Part shown: in pieces, positions 6,518 to 13,721 of the stretch
Layout: every line of letters starts with the position of its first letter
Position numbering within the stretch: position 1 is the stretch's first letter
Assembly: GCA_003644895.1 (NCBI GenBank)
Contig: QNDO01000016.1
Location: 1-13,721 of the forward strand
Source of the DNA: Candidatus Hydrothermota bacterium
Lineage (GTDB): Bacteria; Hydrothermota; Hydrothermia; UBA1063
Reading direction: 5' to 3'
DNA: 13,721 bases
The notes under the pieces: model-generated
Seen by the model: only the letters and a program-made list of their open reading frames with translations
The model's database searches: none
Told to the model about the DNA's origin: nothing
Position numbers and translations under genes: made by a program

Positions 6518-7846
6518 ATGAGCCCACTTCTTTTCAGTGTTTCAGGTTTGAGAGGTATAGTTGGAGAAGATATTACGCCTGAAATAGTAATTAAATATTC
6601 AAGAGCCTTTGCAATGGCAAATGGAGGAGTAAAGTATATAGTGGGCCAGGACACAAGACCCCACAGCACAATGCTAAAATACTCAGTAATTGCCTCTTTG
6701 TTGGCCTCTGGAAAATCTGTCATAGATATTGGGGTTGTGCCTACTCCCACGCTTCTTTTCTTTGTCAGAGAGAAACATGCAGATGGCGGTATTATGATCA
6801 CTGCCAGTCATAATCCCATAGAATGGAATGCCTTAAAGTTTGTGAAAAAGGGCGGTGTATTCACTACAGGAAAAGATATAGAACGAATTAAAGACTGTCT
6901 TGATGGCTATCTCTCCATCCGCTGGAATGAAATAAAAACAGTACATCAGAATATACAAGCTGTAAAAGACCATATAGATAGAATTCTGGCGCATCCTTTC
7001 ATAAATGTTGATGAAATTAGGAGGAAAAGATTTAAAGTTGCTTGTGATTGTGTTAATGGCGCTGCTTACAGAGCTATACCAGAACTCTTACGCAGGTTAA
7101 ATTGTGAGGTGATTGAATTGAATTGTGAACCCTCCGGAATATTTCCCCATAATCCTGAGCCTAGGAAAGAAAACTTAAAAGAATTGGACAAAATCCTACA
7201 GGACGGCCAAGCAGATATAGGTTTTGCTACAGACCCCGATGGAGATAGACTGGTAATAGGTTTAAAAAGTACAGGTATTCTTTCCGAGGAATACACGGTC
7301 CCTCTGGCATCGTATTATGTTCTAAAGAAAAAGAAAGGCCCCATAGTTGTGAATCTTTCTACCTCCATGCTTATAGAAAAAATAGCCTCCATGTTTAAGG
7401 TTAAAGTCCACAGGACACCTGTGGGAGAAGCTAATGTAGTTGAAAAAATGGTACAAATAGGAGCCTTAATAGGTGGAGAAGGTAATGGAGGTGTGATTTT
7501 CTCAGAAATCAATCCCACAAGGGACTCTTTAACAGGAATTGCTTTAGTTCTATCGTTGGCAGCAGAAGAAAATCTTGAAGAAATCTATTCAATATTACCG
7601 GAATACTCCTTAAAGAAAGAAAGACTGGAATTTACAGGAAACTTACCACTTGAAAAAATTAAAAAAGAGTTTAAAGGTGCTCATTATGATGAAAGAGATG
7701 GTATTTATATTCGATTTAGGAGAAAGTGGATACATATAAGAAAATCAAATACTGAACCTATCTTGAGAATTTATGCGGAAGCTCCGGAACCGAAAGAAGT
7801 AGAGGAACTTATACAGAAAGCCAGAGAAATAATACTTCCCAACTGA
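6518..7846 (+). CDS. glmM: Alpha-D-phosphohexomutase (phosphoglucosamine/phosphogluco-/phosphomannomutase type)
   Basis: A 442-residue sugar-phosphate mutase that moves a phosphate between C1 and C6 (or C1 and C5 for pentoses) through a phosphoserine. All four signature regions are present: active-site TASHNP with Ser97; metal-binding DPDGDR at 239-244; sugar-specificity GEGNGG near Glu321; and phosphate-binding RKSNTEP at 408-414. The Asn in SNTEP, where most bacterial GlmM have Gly (SGTEP), and the GEGNGG loop resemble the archaeal-type GlmM/PMM-PGM branch. Substrate cannot be fixed from sequence, so the symbol is tentative: GlcN-6-P for cell wall, Glc/Man phosphates for polysaccharide, or (deoxy)ribose phosphate given the deoC neighbour. 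The N-terminus SVSGLRGIVGEDITPE fits the family, but no ribosome binding site precedes the ATG; the tRNA ends 13 bases upstream. Confidence 0.9.
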   Translation: MSPLLFSVSGLRGIVGEDITPEIVIKYSRAFAMANGGVKYIVGQDTRPHSTMLKYSVIASLLASGKSVIDIGVVPTPTLLFFVREKHADGGIMITASHNPIEWNALKFVKKGGVFTTGKDIERIKDCLDGYLSIRWNEIKTVHQNIQAVKDHIDRILAHPFINVDEIRRKRFKVACDCVNGAAYRAIPELLRRLNCEVIELNCEPSGIFPHNPEPRKENLKELDKILQDGQADIGFATDPDGDRLVIGLKSTGILSEEYTVPLASYYVLKKKKGPIVVNLSTSMLIEKIASMFKVKVHRTPVGEANVVEKMVQIGALIGGEGNGGVIFSEINPTRDSLTGIALVLSLAAEENLEEIYSILPEYSLKKERLEFTGNLPLEKIKKEFKGAHYDERDGIYIRFRRKWIHIRKSNTEPILRIYAEAPEPKEVEELIQKAREIILPN

Positions 7847-7870
7847 TTACTTTTATTTTTAAGCCTGTTG

Positions 7871-7879
7871 TGTTATCAT
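7871..7879 (+). promoter_or_regulatory. Possible extended -10 promoter for deoC
   Basis: TGTTATCAT fits an extended -10 element (TGn followed by TATCAT at 7874-7879), 18 bases before the deoC ATG. No good -35 box lies at 16-18 bases upstream. Read-through from the mutase gene, which ends 51 bases before deoC, is equally likely. Confidence 0.3.
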
Positions 7880-7897
7880 ATTTAAAAAGGAGGGAGT

Positions 7898-8608
7898 ATG
7901 AATTTTGAAGAATTAAAATTACGGGCTAAGAAGATTGAACAAGGTAATTATCAAATTATAAGCCGTGACGAAGTTGCAACTCTTATAGACCATACAAATT
8001 TGAAACCTACTTCTACTCCGAGAGATATAGAAAACTTAATAGAAGAAGCTATAAGGCACAGATTTAAAACCATATGTATAAACCCTTGTTATGTAAGGCT
8101 TGCAGCACAAAAGTTAGAAGGCTCCAGGATCGAAGTATGTACCGTAATAGGGTTTCCACTTGGCCAGAATACTACAGAAATTAAAATAAGAGAAACAGAA
8201 AGAGCGCTAGAAGATGGAGCTTCAGAGTTTGATATGGTACTTAATGTAGGAAAATTGAAAGCAGGTGATTATGAATATGTTAAAAATGAAATAGCCGCTA
8301 TCAAAAAAATCGTAGGTGATAAAATTCTCAAGGTAATTATTGAGACTGCATATCTTGAGGACACAGAAAAAGTTAAAGCTACTGAACTGATAATAGAAGC
8401 AGGGGCAGATTTTGTAAAGACTTCAACGGGATTTGGTCCTGGGGGAGCAACCGTTTATGATGTCCTTATTCTAAGTGCAGTAGCCCAGGGTAAAATAGGT
8501 GTTAAGGCTGCTGGTGGTATAAGAAGTTATGAAGATGCCCTTAAAATGATAACTGCAGGTGCAACTAGAATTGGAGCCTCGCGAAGTGTCCAGATAGTCA
8601 CAGAATAA
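7898..8608 (+). CDS. deoC: Deoxyribose-phosphate aldolase
   Basis: Class I aldolase cleaving 2-deoxy-D-ribose 5-phosphate into glyceraldehyde 3-phosphate and acetaldehyde; it acts in the cytoplasm in deoxynucleoside breakdown. It is 236 residues, within the normal 210-260 range. Visible motifs are LIDHTNLKPT (29-38), CTVIGFPLG (81-89), the catalytic Asp112 in EFDMVLNVG, the Schiff-base Lys174 in DFVKTSTGFGPGGAT, and the second conserved Lys203 in GVKAAGGIR. The start is supported by AAAAGGAGGGAG directly upstream and by a normal DeoC-like N-terminus. It follows the phosphohexomutase gene by 51 bases on the same strand. No nucleoside phosphorylase or deoR-like repressor is in the window. A strong hairpin follows about 25 bases after the stop. 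Confidence 0.96.
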   Translation: MNFEELKLRAKKIEQGNYQIISRDEVATLIDHTNLKPTSTPRDIENLIEEAIRHRFKTICINPCYVRLAAQKLEGSRIEVCTVIGFPLGQNTTEIKIRETERALEDGASEFDMVLNVGKLKAGDYEYVKNEIAAIKKIVGDKILKVIIETAYLEDTEKVKATELIIEAGADFVKTSTGFGPGGATVYDVLILSAVAQGKIGVKAAGGIRSYEDALKMITAGATRIGASRSVQIVTE

Positions 8609-8633
8609 AATAAATCTTTAATTAAAAATGTGA

Positions 8634-8665
8634 TGTTAGAGAGGGGAATTTACCCCTCTCTAACA
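8634..8665. terminator. Hairpin terminator shared by convergent genes
   Basis: TGTTAGAGAGGGG (8634-8646) pairs perfectly with CCCCTCTCTAACA (8653-8665) over 13 bp around a 6-base loop AATTTA. On the minus strand a run of five T follows the stem within a few bases, so it should act as an intrinsic terminator for the vWA gene, whose stop is 30 bases upstream of the stem. On the plus strand, for deoC, the stem is followed by ATAAATAAT with no T run; it may instead stall polymerase or protect the 3' end. Confidence 0.85.
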
Positions 8666-8694
8666 ATAAATAATCTAATAAGCTGTTTCAAATC

Positions 8695-9726
8695 TTATGG
8701 CGCAGTGAATGACCAGCCTGTTTCTGCAGTTTTGCCGCCAGATGTTGCTCTCACCCTACCCCATATACGGGAACCGGATGGCGGAACAGGGGTAATCCTG
8801 GCCGCAATTCTGTTATAACCTTGAGAAAGACCAAGCCCCATGGAATTAAATATCTGTGTTAAAGCATTGGCGTCAGCTGCATTGGCATATACTCCTCCCG
8901 TTAGACTCGCCACACGCTGCAATTCCGTGAAATCGATATACGAAGTATCTCCAAGTCCTATAGCGTATATGGGAATCTGATAATTTAAAGCCTTGGTAAT
9001 AACACTGTCCGAAGTAATATCACCACTCTCATTGTCTTCACCATCAGTTAAAACAAGGATTGCATGGCCATATCCTGCCTCTATGTTATCATGGACATGG
9101 TCAAGAAGATACCATAGAGAAAGATAGAGGGGTGTTCCACCATATGCAGTTACACTATCAAGAGCAGCAAAAAGACCTGCAGTATCTGTAACATAAACAA
9201 AATCCTGAAGAACTCTAAGATAATAATCGTCTATACTATCACCATTAACATCTCCATATCTGGCAGCAAAGTCAAATATTCCAACCTTGTGAGACGCAGA
9301 ATTCTGAAGTAGAAGTTCTATAAAATCACGTGATGCATCTCTTCTGAGATAATTGGGATCGTTCCAATCCATGCTTCCGCTGGAATCCAAGAGTATCCCT
9401 ACTTTTATCTTCCCACCGGTACTAGGCTGTACAAATGTTACATCTCTTACTATTACCTGATAGGTAGTGTCTTTGGTAGTGGTTGCCACAGAATCCAATA
9501 TCATACTTATCTGACTTCCAGAAAGCTGAATCACATTGTCATTTGCATCTAGAGCCAGCAAATTTAAATCAAAATCCCCCGTATTCTGGAAATCTGGGCC
9601 TATACTCACAGAGCCTAAGAGTCTCAGTTCTTCAACCGGAGCAGTGCCACCTGTTGTTTCCTCTTCTTTTGTACATGCTGTGAAGAACAAGCCCACAACT
9701 ACTACACCTATAATTAATTTTTTCAT
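8695..9726 (-). CDS. Von Willebrand factor A domain lipoprotein
   Basis: A 343-residue lipoprotein. The N-terminus MKK plus a hydrophobic core ends in lipobox FTAC with lipidated Cys18. The +2 residue is not Asp, so by the E. coli rule it would be sent to the outer membrane. A linker and beta-rich segment (about 30-105) lead into a vWA domain (about 107-298) with a complete metal-ion-dependent adhesion site: DSSGSM (Asp114, Ser116, Ser118), Thr198 in YGGTPL, and Asp228 in LTDGED. Inside this domain GDVNGDSIDD (158-167) resembles a calcium-binding DxNxDxxxD loop. Such proteins bind metal-dependent protein partners; the partner is unknown. GGAGGTG sits just upstream of the ATG, and a near-consensus promoter lies in front. 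The ATPase and GATase-like genes precede it on the same strand. Confidence 0.9.
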   Translation of the reverse strand: MKKLIIGVVVVGLFFTACTKEEETTGGTAPVEELRLLGSVSIGPDFQNTGDFDLNLLALDANDNVIQLSGSQISMILDSVATTTKDTTYQVIVRDVTFVQPSTGGKIKVGILLDSSGSMDWNDPNYLRRDASRDFIELLLQNSASHKVGIFDFAARYGDVNGDSIDDYYLRVLQDFVYVTDTAGLFAALDSVTAYGGTPLYLSLWYLLDHVHDNIEAGYGHAILVLTDGEDNESGDITSDSVITKALNYQIPIYAIGLGDTSYIDFTELQRVASLTGGVYANAADANALTQIFNSMGLGLSQGYNRIAARITPVPPSGSRIWGRVRATSGGKTAETGWSFTAP

Positions 9727-9744
9727 ACAACACCTCCGTGGAAA

Positions 9745-9773
9745 ATTCTAAACTTATTTGATTATTTCGTCAA
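9745..9773 (-). promoter_or_regulatory. Sigma-70-type promoter for the vWA lipoprotein
   Basis: On the minus strand TTGACG (9768-9773) and TAGAAT (9745-9750) are exactly 17 bases apart. The predicted start near 9738 leaves a short leader that includes the GGAGGTG ribosome binding site. The lipoprotein could therefore be made independently of the two upstream genes, although no terminator separates them. Confidence 0.7.
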
Positions 9774-9791
9774 GTTTTTTTATGAAATCAC

Positions 9792-11021
9792 TTATGTTTT
9801 CAACTTTTTCCTTTTGGCTGCCGGTAACAATATGTTGTTCAATATCAAACGGTAGCCTGGTGAATGTTTATGTTTCCTCAAATCAGTAGGAGGGTCTCCT
9901 ATATAATGTTTAAAATCTTCTGGGTCGTGCCCGCCCAGAAACGTGAAGAAACCTTTACCATAATCACCGTATAAATATTTAACTTCATCGGTCTCTGGCA
10001 CTCTGGCGAGAATAATCACTGTCTTTTTCAATTTATTCATTCTGAATCCGGTATCCTGGCCCAGGAATTCTTTTATAAATCTCGTGTGATTCTGGGTTAA
10101 GATAGCAGGGATTGGATCAATCTTGGCAGAAAATTCCTGTAGTACAAAAAATGTATTTTCGCCTCTTCTGGCTGCTTCAAGGGTCACATCAATATCCGAA
10201 TGTTCATATACTACAGGACTTGTGTATACACTGAAATTTTTAAAAGCCAGGGTTTGCGAATAATCAAGTTTCGAATTGCAGTAGGGATCTGGAGGTGTAC
10301 CATCAAAAGGAATATCTTGAATATCAACGCCTTCTGACGCAAGGGCAATATCTAATGTAATGGGGGCAGAGCACATGGCAAAAAGAAATCCCCCATTCTC
10401 TACAAAGTCCTTGATTCTTCTGGCAATCTCGTGCTCTAGTTCTGGTACATTCCTAAAGCCCCATTTCCGAGCAATATTTCTTTTGAACTCTACCCTTCTT
10501 CTATACCATGGTGCCTTTCTGTACCTGCCATAAAATTTACCAAATTGCCCTGTAAAATCCTCGTGATGTAAATGAAGCCAGTCAAAATTTTTCAATTCCC
10601 CTTGGAGAACTTCATCATCATATATTCTGGTATATTTTACTTGTGCATAATCAAGGGCGAGCATAACTGCATCATCCCACGGTTCATAATAGGGAGGAGC
10701 ATATACCGCAATCCGGGGAGCTTTCTCCAAAAGTATAAACTCTATATTGCTTTTTTTGGTTTTTTCTTTCAGAATCACTACATCCTCCTCATTAATTTTT
10801 TCATAACTCACACCCATTATGTCACATAGACGCCTGGTCACCTTGTTGTCTTCAATCAGAAAAGAGCCTCCCCTGAAATTTAAAATCCATTCGGCTTTGA
10901 TACCCTTAGCAAGCGAATTGTAGACCACTCCGTACGCTCTGAGGTGATCCTGCTGGGTATTATCCATTGGAATTAAGAGATAAAGTGAAGTCACAACATG
11001 AAATAAAAATTTCGAAATCAT
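9792..11021 (-). CDS. Exported GATase-like protein of the 'asparagine synthetase B'-labelled family
   Basis: A 409-residue protein whose family I recall from Bacteroidetes-like genomes under the name 'asparagine synthetase B'. The name is not supported here: there is no Cys at position 2 for an N-terminal amidotransferase and no PP-loop ATP site. Residues 4-17 are hydrophobic and probably a signal or anchor. Conserved-looking blocks are DHLRAYGVVY (25-34), LNFRGGSFLI (47-56), PRIAVYAPP (102-110), FDWLHLHHEDFTGQFGKF (146-163), GGFLFAMCSAP (210-220) and FLGGHDPEDF (361-370). The alternating strands, Cys217 after a strand and a late Gly-Gly-His365 suggest a class I glutamine amidotransferase or ThuA-like fold, without proof of activity. 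The basic tail ends LKT. The ATG overlaps the upstream stop as ATGA, indicating translational coupling to the large ATPase. Confidence 0.8.
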   Translation of the reverse strand: MISKFLFHVVTSLYLLIPMDNTQQDHLRAYGVVYNSLAKGIKAEWILNFRGGSFLIEDNKVTRRLCDIMGVSYEKINEEDVVILKEKTKKSNIEFILLEKAPRIAVYAPPYYEPWDDAVMLALDYAQVKYTRIYDDEVLQGELKNFDWLHLHHEDFTGQFGKFYGRYRKAPWYRRRVEFKRNIARKWGFRNVPELEHEIARRIKDFVENGGFLFAMCSAPITLDIALASEGVDIQDIPFDGTPPDPYCNSKLDYSQTLAFKNFSVYTSPVVYEHSDIDVTLEAARRGENTFFVLQEFSAKIDPIPAILTQNHTRFIKEFLGQDTGFRMNKLKKTVIILARVPETDEVKYLYGDYGKGFFTFLGGHDPEDFKHYIGDPPTDLRKHKHSPGYRLILNNILLPAAKRKKLKT

Positions 11022-13721
11022 TTAATTAACCCGAGTATTCCACGCTTTTCAGCCAGATCAGCAAGAAGTTTTTTGAAGGTTTCTGCTTTGCTTATCTCCT
11101 CCATCTTCTGGTGAAAATCTACATTTTCCATTAGATAATACAGATAATAAACTGTTTCTTTATAAGGATTAATGTTGCTCCTCGCCTTATTAATATAATT
11201 TATAGCCCTCTTTCTTCTCCCCGACATTATAGAAATTATAGCCATTTCAGCATATATCAGTGGTAAAAGATGATATGTACCACTTTGCATAGCCTCTTTC
11301 TGAGCAACCTTTGCAAACTCCATTGCAGTTACGAGGTCATTCCTTTCTCTTTCAAGAACAGCCTTGTAATAGTGGAGTAATGAGGACATAGCCGGGTATT
11401 TAATTCTTTTAATAATCTCCAGTCCTTTGGCGATGAAATCACCTGCTAGCTGTAAGTCTTTCTCTATAAGCCCCAATTCGCCTAAAATACTGTATATTTT
11501 TGCTAGTAAATCATAAAATTCATGCCTTTCTGCCTGGCTTCCAGACGACTTAAGTAGCCTGTATGCTTCACTATAATCACCCTTATATCTTAAATATCGT
11601 GCATGAGTTATATCATAAGTACATTGCATTCTTGGCGAATCAGATAGATTGAACAATTGGTTATATTTTTCAACTGCAGCTTCAAATCTTCCCATATCTC
11701 CTATCTTAAGGAGAAAATCCATATACGATAGAACCTGTGCTGATAGACTGTCAATACTACCATACTGTTCAGTTAATTTTATAAGGTTCAGATGCATTGC
11801 TTCGCACATTGATAATTTACCCTGCTCAAACAAAGAATCAATAATTCTCTCCAGAACATCTGAATTACAAATCTTATAGCCGGCTTTTTCACAATAAATA
11901 TTCATTTCCTTCAGATAGTACTCTGCATCATCAATATCCCCCAACAAAGCACTAACCAGTGAAAGATATCCATAGGCTTCAGATAAAATTTCAGGATATT
12001 GAAGGCTCATCTTCCTCACAACTCTTTCCAAAATAGACTTGGCTCTTTTATACTTGTGTTTTTCTATTAAAATTCTGGCAAGATCCACATCAATGGCTGG
12101 CTTTAATACATCACTTTTCAAACACAATTCTGCCTTCCTGAACAACTCATGGGCTTTTTCTAAATTACCCCTCAGTAAGTGTAATTCCCCTAGGGTACAG
12201 AAAATCTCCCATTTCTGACTCTCAGGAGAGATAACTGCCGTTTCTTCAAGTACTTCTTCTGCCTTCTCGAAATCCCCCATTTTTATAAAATGTTTACCAA
12301 TTTCCGTGCGGATTCTTGTTTTTTCAGCAGTACCAAGTTCGGATGTCAATGCCTTGTTGAGGTAATAAATACTTTTTGAATAGAGCTCGAATTTCTGTAA
12401 TATAGAAGCGAATTCCATACATGCAGCACCATTCAGCTCATTACCCAGCCCATTACACAGATAAAAAGTGTAAAATTCCCTGGGGTAAGACATCTCTTCT
12501 TTAAGTACTTTGCCCAGTTTATCACAAACGAGCTTTTTCTTAACTCCTGCTAAATTTTTATTCACAATGTAAGGAATCACCCGATGTACAAAGTTAACAT
12601 GCCCTCCCTGTACAAATTTTATTAAACCGTATGTCAACAGATTATCTAATTTATCCCACAATTGGATTTCTGGGCAATTTAAACAATGCTGAAGTTTTGT
12701 TACAGTCTCATAGTCATCTCTCATAGCCAGAAGATATAATACTTCTTTGGATCTTTTATCTAATTTGTTGAATCTTTGAAGAAAGATATCTTCTTTATCA
12801 GCTACCCTTTCTGAAGAAATATATATTTTATTAAATATAGCCTCCTTCAAGAAGAATGGATTACCAGAAATCACTTTCTCTTCTTGCGGTGGTAAAGAAA
12901 CCGCATTTTCGCTTATTTTAGTGAGAAAATTCTCTGCATCTTTATCTGAGAGCCCTTTAATACGATGTAAGAAACCCCACTTGGCTAAATAATTTTTTGT
13001 GGATATTTCTTTCTCCTCATCCCAGATAAAAACAAATGGAAGCTCTGCTTCTTCCACAAAAAGATTCCTCAAAATCTTCTGCGTAGGATTATCTAACCAT
13101 TGTGCCCCTTTTATTACTATCAAAGCATTGTTAAGTATTTCTTTATGAGTAAATATTTTCGATAGACTGCGGTGTAAAACATTGTATATGGCCCCCTCCT
13201 CGCCTATCATTCTGATATCAAGGCCCTGCGCTAGGGTATTAATTAAATCTGCCTCCTCTTTATTAAGATCAGTCTGAACTTTGCGTACGAGCTCCGGATA
13301 ATAATTAAAAACAGCTACTAACAAATTTCTAAGAGTATATAGGGGAACTTCAGAGAGTGCAGGATTACATGATATTTCAAGTATATTACGATTATCATTA
13401 GCAATTTTCACCAGAGTAGTTTTACCTACACCAAAGGTACCATAAATTTTTATAGGGAAATTTTTCTTCCTTATTGCTCTTTTTATAATATTTAGATGAT
13501 CTTCATAACCTGTAAAAGGAGGAGAATAAAAAATATATCTTAAAGGGGTACTCCTCTCGCCCAGCATTCTTATCCTATAAAGGGTCCAGAATTCATCATA
13601 CGTATTGCATTCATCTGGAACACTTATCTTATGCGTTATAGCTTCTTCGTCAGTCATATGACTTAAAATTCTTTGTTCCCAAGTTTTTACATTGTTCGAG
13701 GTAGTATCAGGAAGTAATACG
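11018..13721 (-). CDS. P-loop (STAND-like) ATPase with TPR array, 5' end beyond window
   Basis: A large signalling-type protein; residues are numbered from the first in-frame Met (13655-13657). Walker A is GTFGVGKTT (73-81, Lys79). The Walker B region NNALIVIKGAQWLD (176-189) has Lys-Gly where two acidic residues are expected. SGNPFFL (264-270) is typical of AAA_16/STAND ATPases. From about 390 to the end the sequence is a chain of helical tetratricopeptide repeats (clear ones near GDFEKAEEVLEE, GNLEKAHELFRKAE, GDIDDAEYYLKEM, GDYSEAYRLL). It should be cytoplasmic, using TPRs to sense or bind a partner. The frame stays open for 21 codons above that Met to the window edge, and the Met has no ribosome binding site, so the true start, and perhaps another N-terminal domain such as a kinase or cyclase, probably lies outside. 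It is coupled by ATGA to the next gene. Confidence 0.8.
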   Translation of the reverse strand, partial: VLLPDTTSNNVKTWEQRILSHMTDEEAITHKISVPDECNTYDEFWTLYRIRMLGERSTPLRYIFYSPPFTGYEDHLNIIKRAIRKKNFPIKIYGTFGVGKTTLVKIANDNRNILEISCNPALSEVPLYTLRNLLVAVFNYYPELVRKVQTDLNKEEADLINTLAQGLDIRMIGEEGAIYNVLHRSLSKIFTHKEILNNALIVIKGAQWLDNPTQKILRNLFVEEAELPFVFIWDEEKEISTKNYLAKWGFLHRIKGLSDKDAENFLTKISENAVSLPPQEEKVISGNPFFLKEAIFNKIYISSERVADKEDIFLQRFNKLDKRSKEVLYLLAMRDDYETVTKLQHCLNCPEIQLWDKLDNLLTYGLIKFVQGGHVNFVHRVIPYIVNKNLAGVKKKLVCDKLGKVLKEEMSYPREFYTFYLCNGLGNELNGAACMEFASILQKFELYSKSIYYLNKALTSELGTAEKTRIRTEIGKHFIKMGDFEKAEEVLEETAVISPESQKWEIFCTLGELHLLRGNLEKAHELFRKAELCLKSDVLKPAIDVDLARILIEKHKYKRAKSILERVVRKMSLQYPEILSEAYGYLSLVSALLGDIDDAEYYLKEMNIYCEKAGYKICNSDVLERIIDSLFEQGKLSMCEAMHLNLIKLTEQYGSIDSLSAQVLSYMDFLLKIGDMGRFEAAVEKYNQLFNLSDSPRMQCTYDITHARYLRYKGDYSEAYRLLKSSGSQAERHEFYDLLAKIYSILGELGLIEKDLQLAGDFIAKGLEIIKRIKYPAMSSLLHYYKAVLERERNDLVTAMEFAKVAQKEAMQSGTYHLLPLIYAEMAIISIMSGRRKRAINYINKARSNINPYKETVYYLYYLMENVDFHQKMEEISKAETFKKLLADLAEKRGILGLIK

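Noticed and set aside
8630..8818. Plus-strand open frame over the terminator and the 3' end of the vWA gene
   Set aside because: It runs through the terminator hairpin and then antisense to the vWA gene, with no ribosome binding site and no recognisable protein feature.
10572..10829. Plus-strand frame with hydrophobic residues inside the GATase-like gene
   Set aside because: Its hydrophobicity is an antisense effect of an AT-rich coding strand; the opposite frame has long conserved-looking blocks.
9792..11021. Asparagine synthetase activity for the 409-residue protein
   Set aside because: No N-terminal catalytic Cys, no Ntn-hydrolase motif and no PP-loop; the name seems to be inherited annotation only.
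1..13721. CRISPR arrays, insertion sequences, prophage genes or known defence cassettes
   Set aside because: I saw no regularly spaced direct repeats, no transposase, integrase, nuclease or Cas motifs, and no terminal inverted repeats flanking a gene. The ATPase-TPR gene alone is not enough to call a defence system.

Overview
This AT-rich bacterial window carries nine protein genes and one tRNA, packed tightly with no gene-free stretch over about 150 bases. Three things point to a Gram-negative-type organism in or near the FCB superphylum or a WOR-3-like candidate phylum: a type IX-secretion-like C-terminal tail on a propeller protein, a lipoprotein whose +2 residue is not Asp, and a GATase-like 'LHHEDFTGQ' family I recall mainly from Bacteroidetes-like genomes. 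That placement is inference; no rRNA or taxonomic marker is present.

Left block, minus strand (37-1556): a MerR-like regulator, undecaprenyl-diphosphatase UppP overlapping it by 41 bases, and a small exported protein of unknown function with its own sigma-70-type promoter. The 74-base gap at 1557-1630 separates the MerR gene from a divergent secreted propeller protein (1631-3688, plus). It holds a perfect 7-base inverted repeat spanning the -35 boxes of both apparent promoters. Both promoters seem to give leaderless messages.

Middle block, plus strand (3773-8608): pyruvate phosphate dikinase with a clear promoter and strong ribosome binding site, then tRNA-Thr(CGT) 10 bases after its stop, then an alpha-D-phosphohexomutase whose start lies 13 bases after the tRNA and lacks a ribosome binding site, then deoxyribose-phosphate aldolase. 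The mutase-aldolase pair could form a deoxynucleoside breakdown route into glyceraldehyde 3-phosphate, with PPDK acting lower in the same triose-to-pyruvate pathway. A 13-bp perfect hairpin at 8634-8665 ends this block and the convergent one.

Right block, minus strand (8695-13721): a large P-loop ATPase with a TPR array, whose reading frame is still open at the window edge; an exported GATase-like protein overlapping it by ATGA; and a von Willebrand A lipoprotein with its own promoter. Their adjacency suggests, but does not prove, a signalling or envelope module.

I see no CRISPR array, insertion sequence, prophage or integrase. Most genes are housekeeping. The least explained parts are the right-hand module, the small exported protein, and the mix of strong-RBS and apparently leaderless genes.
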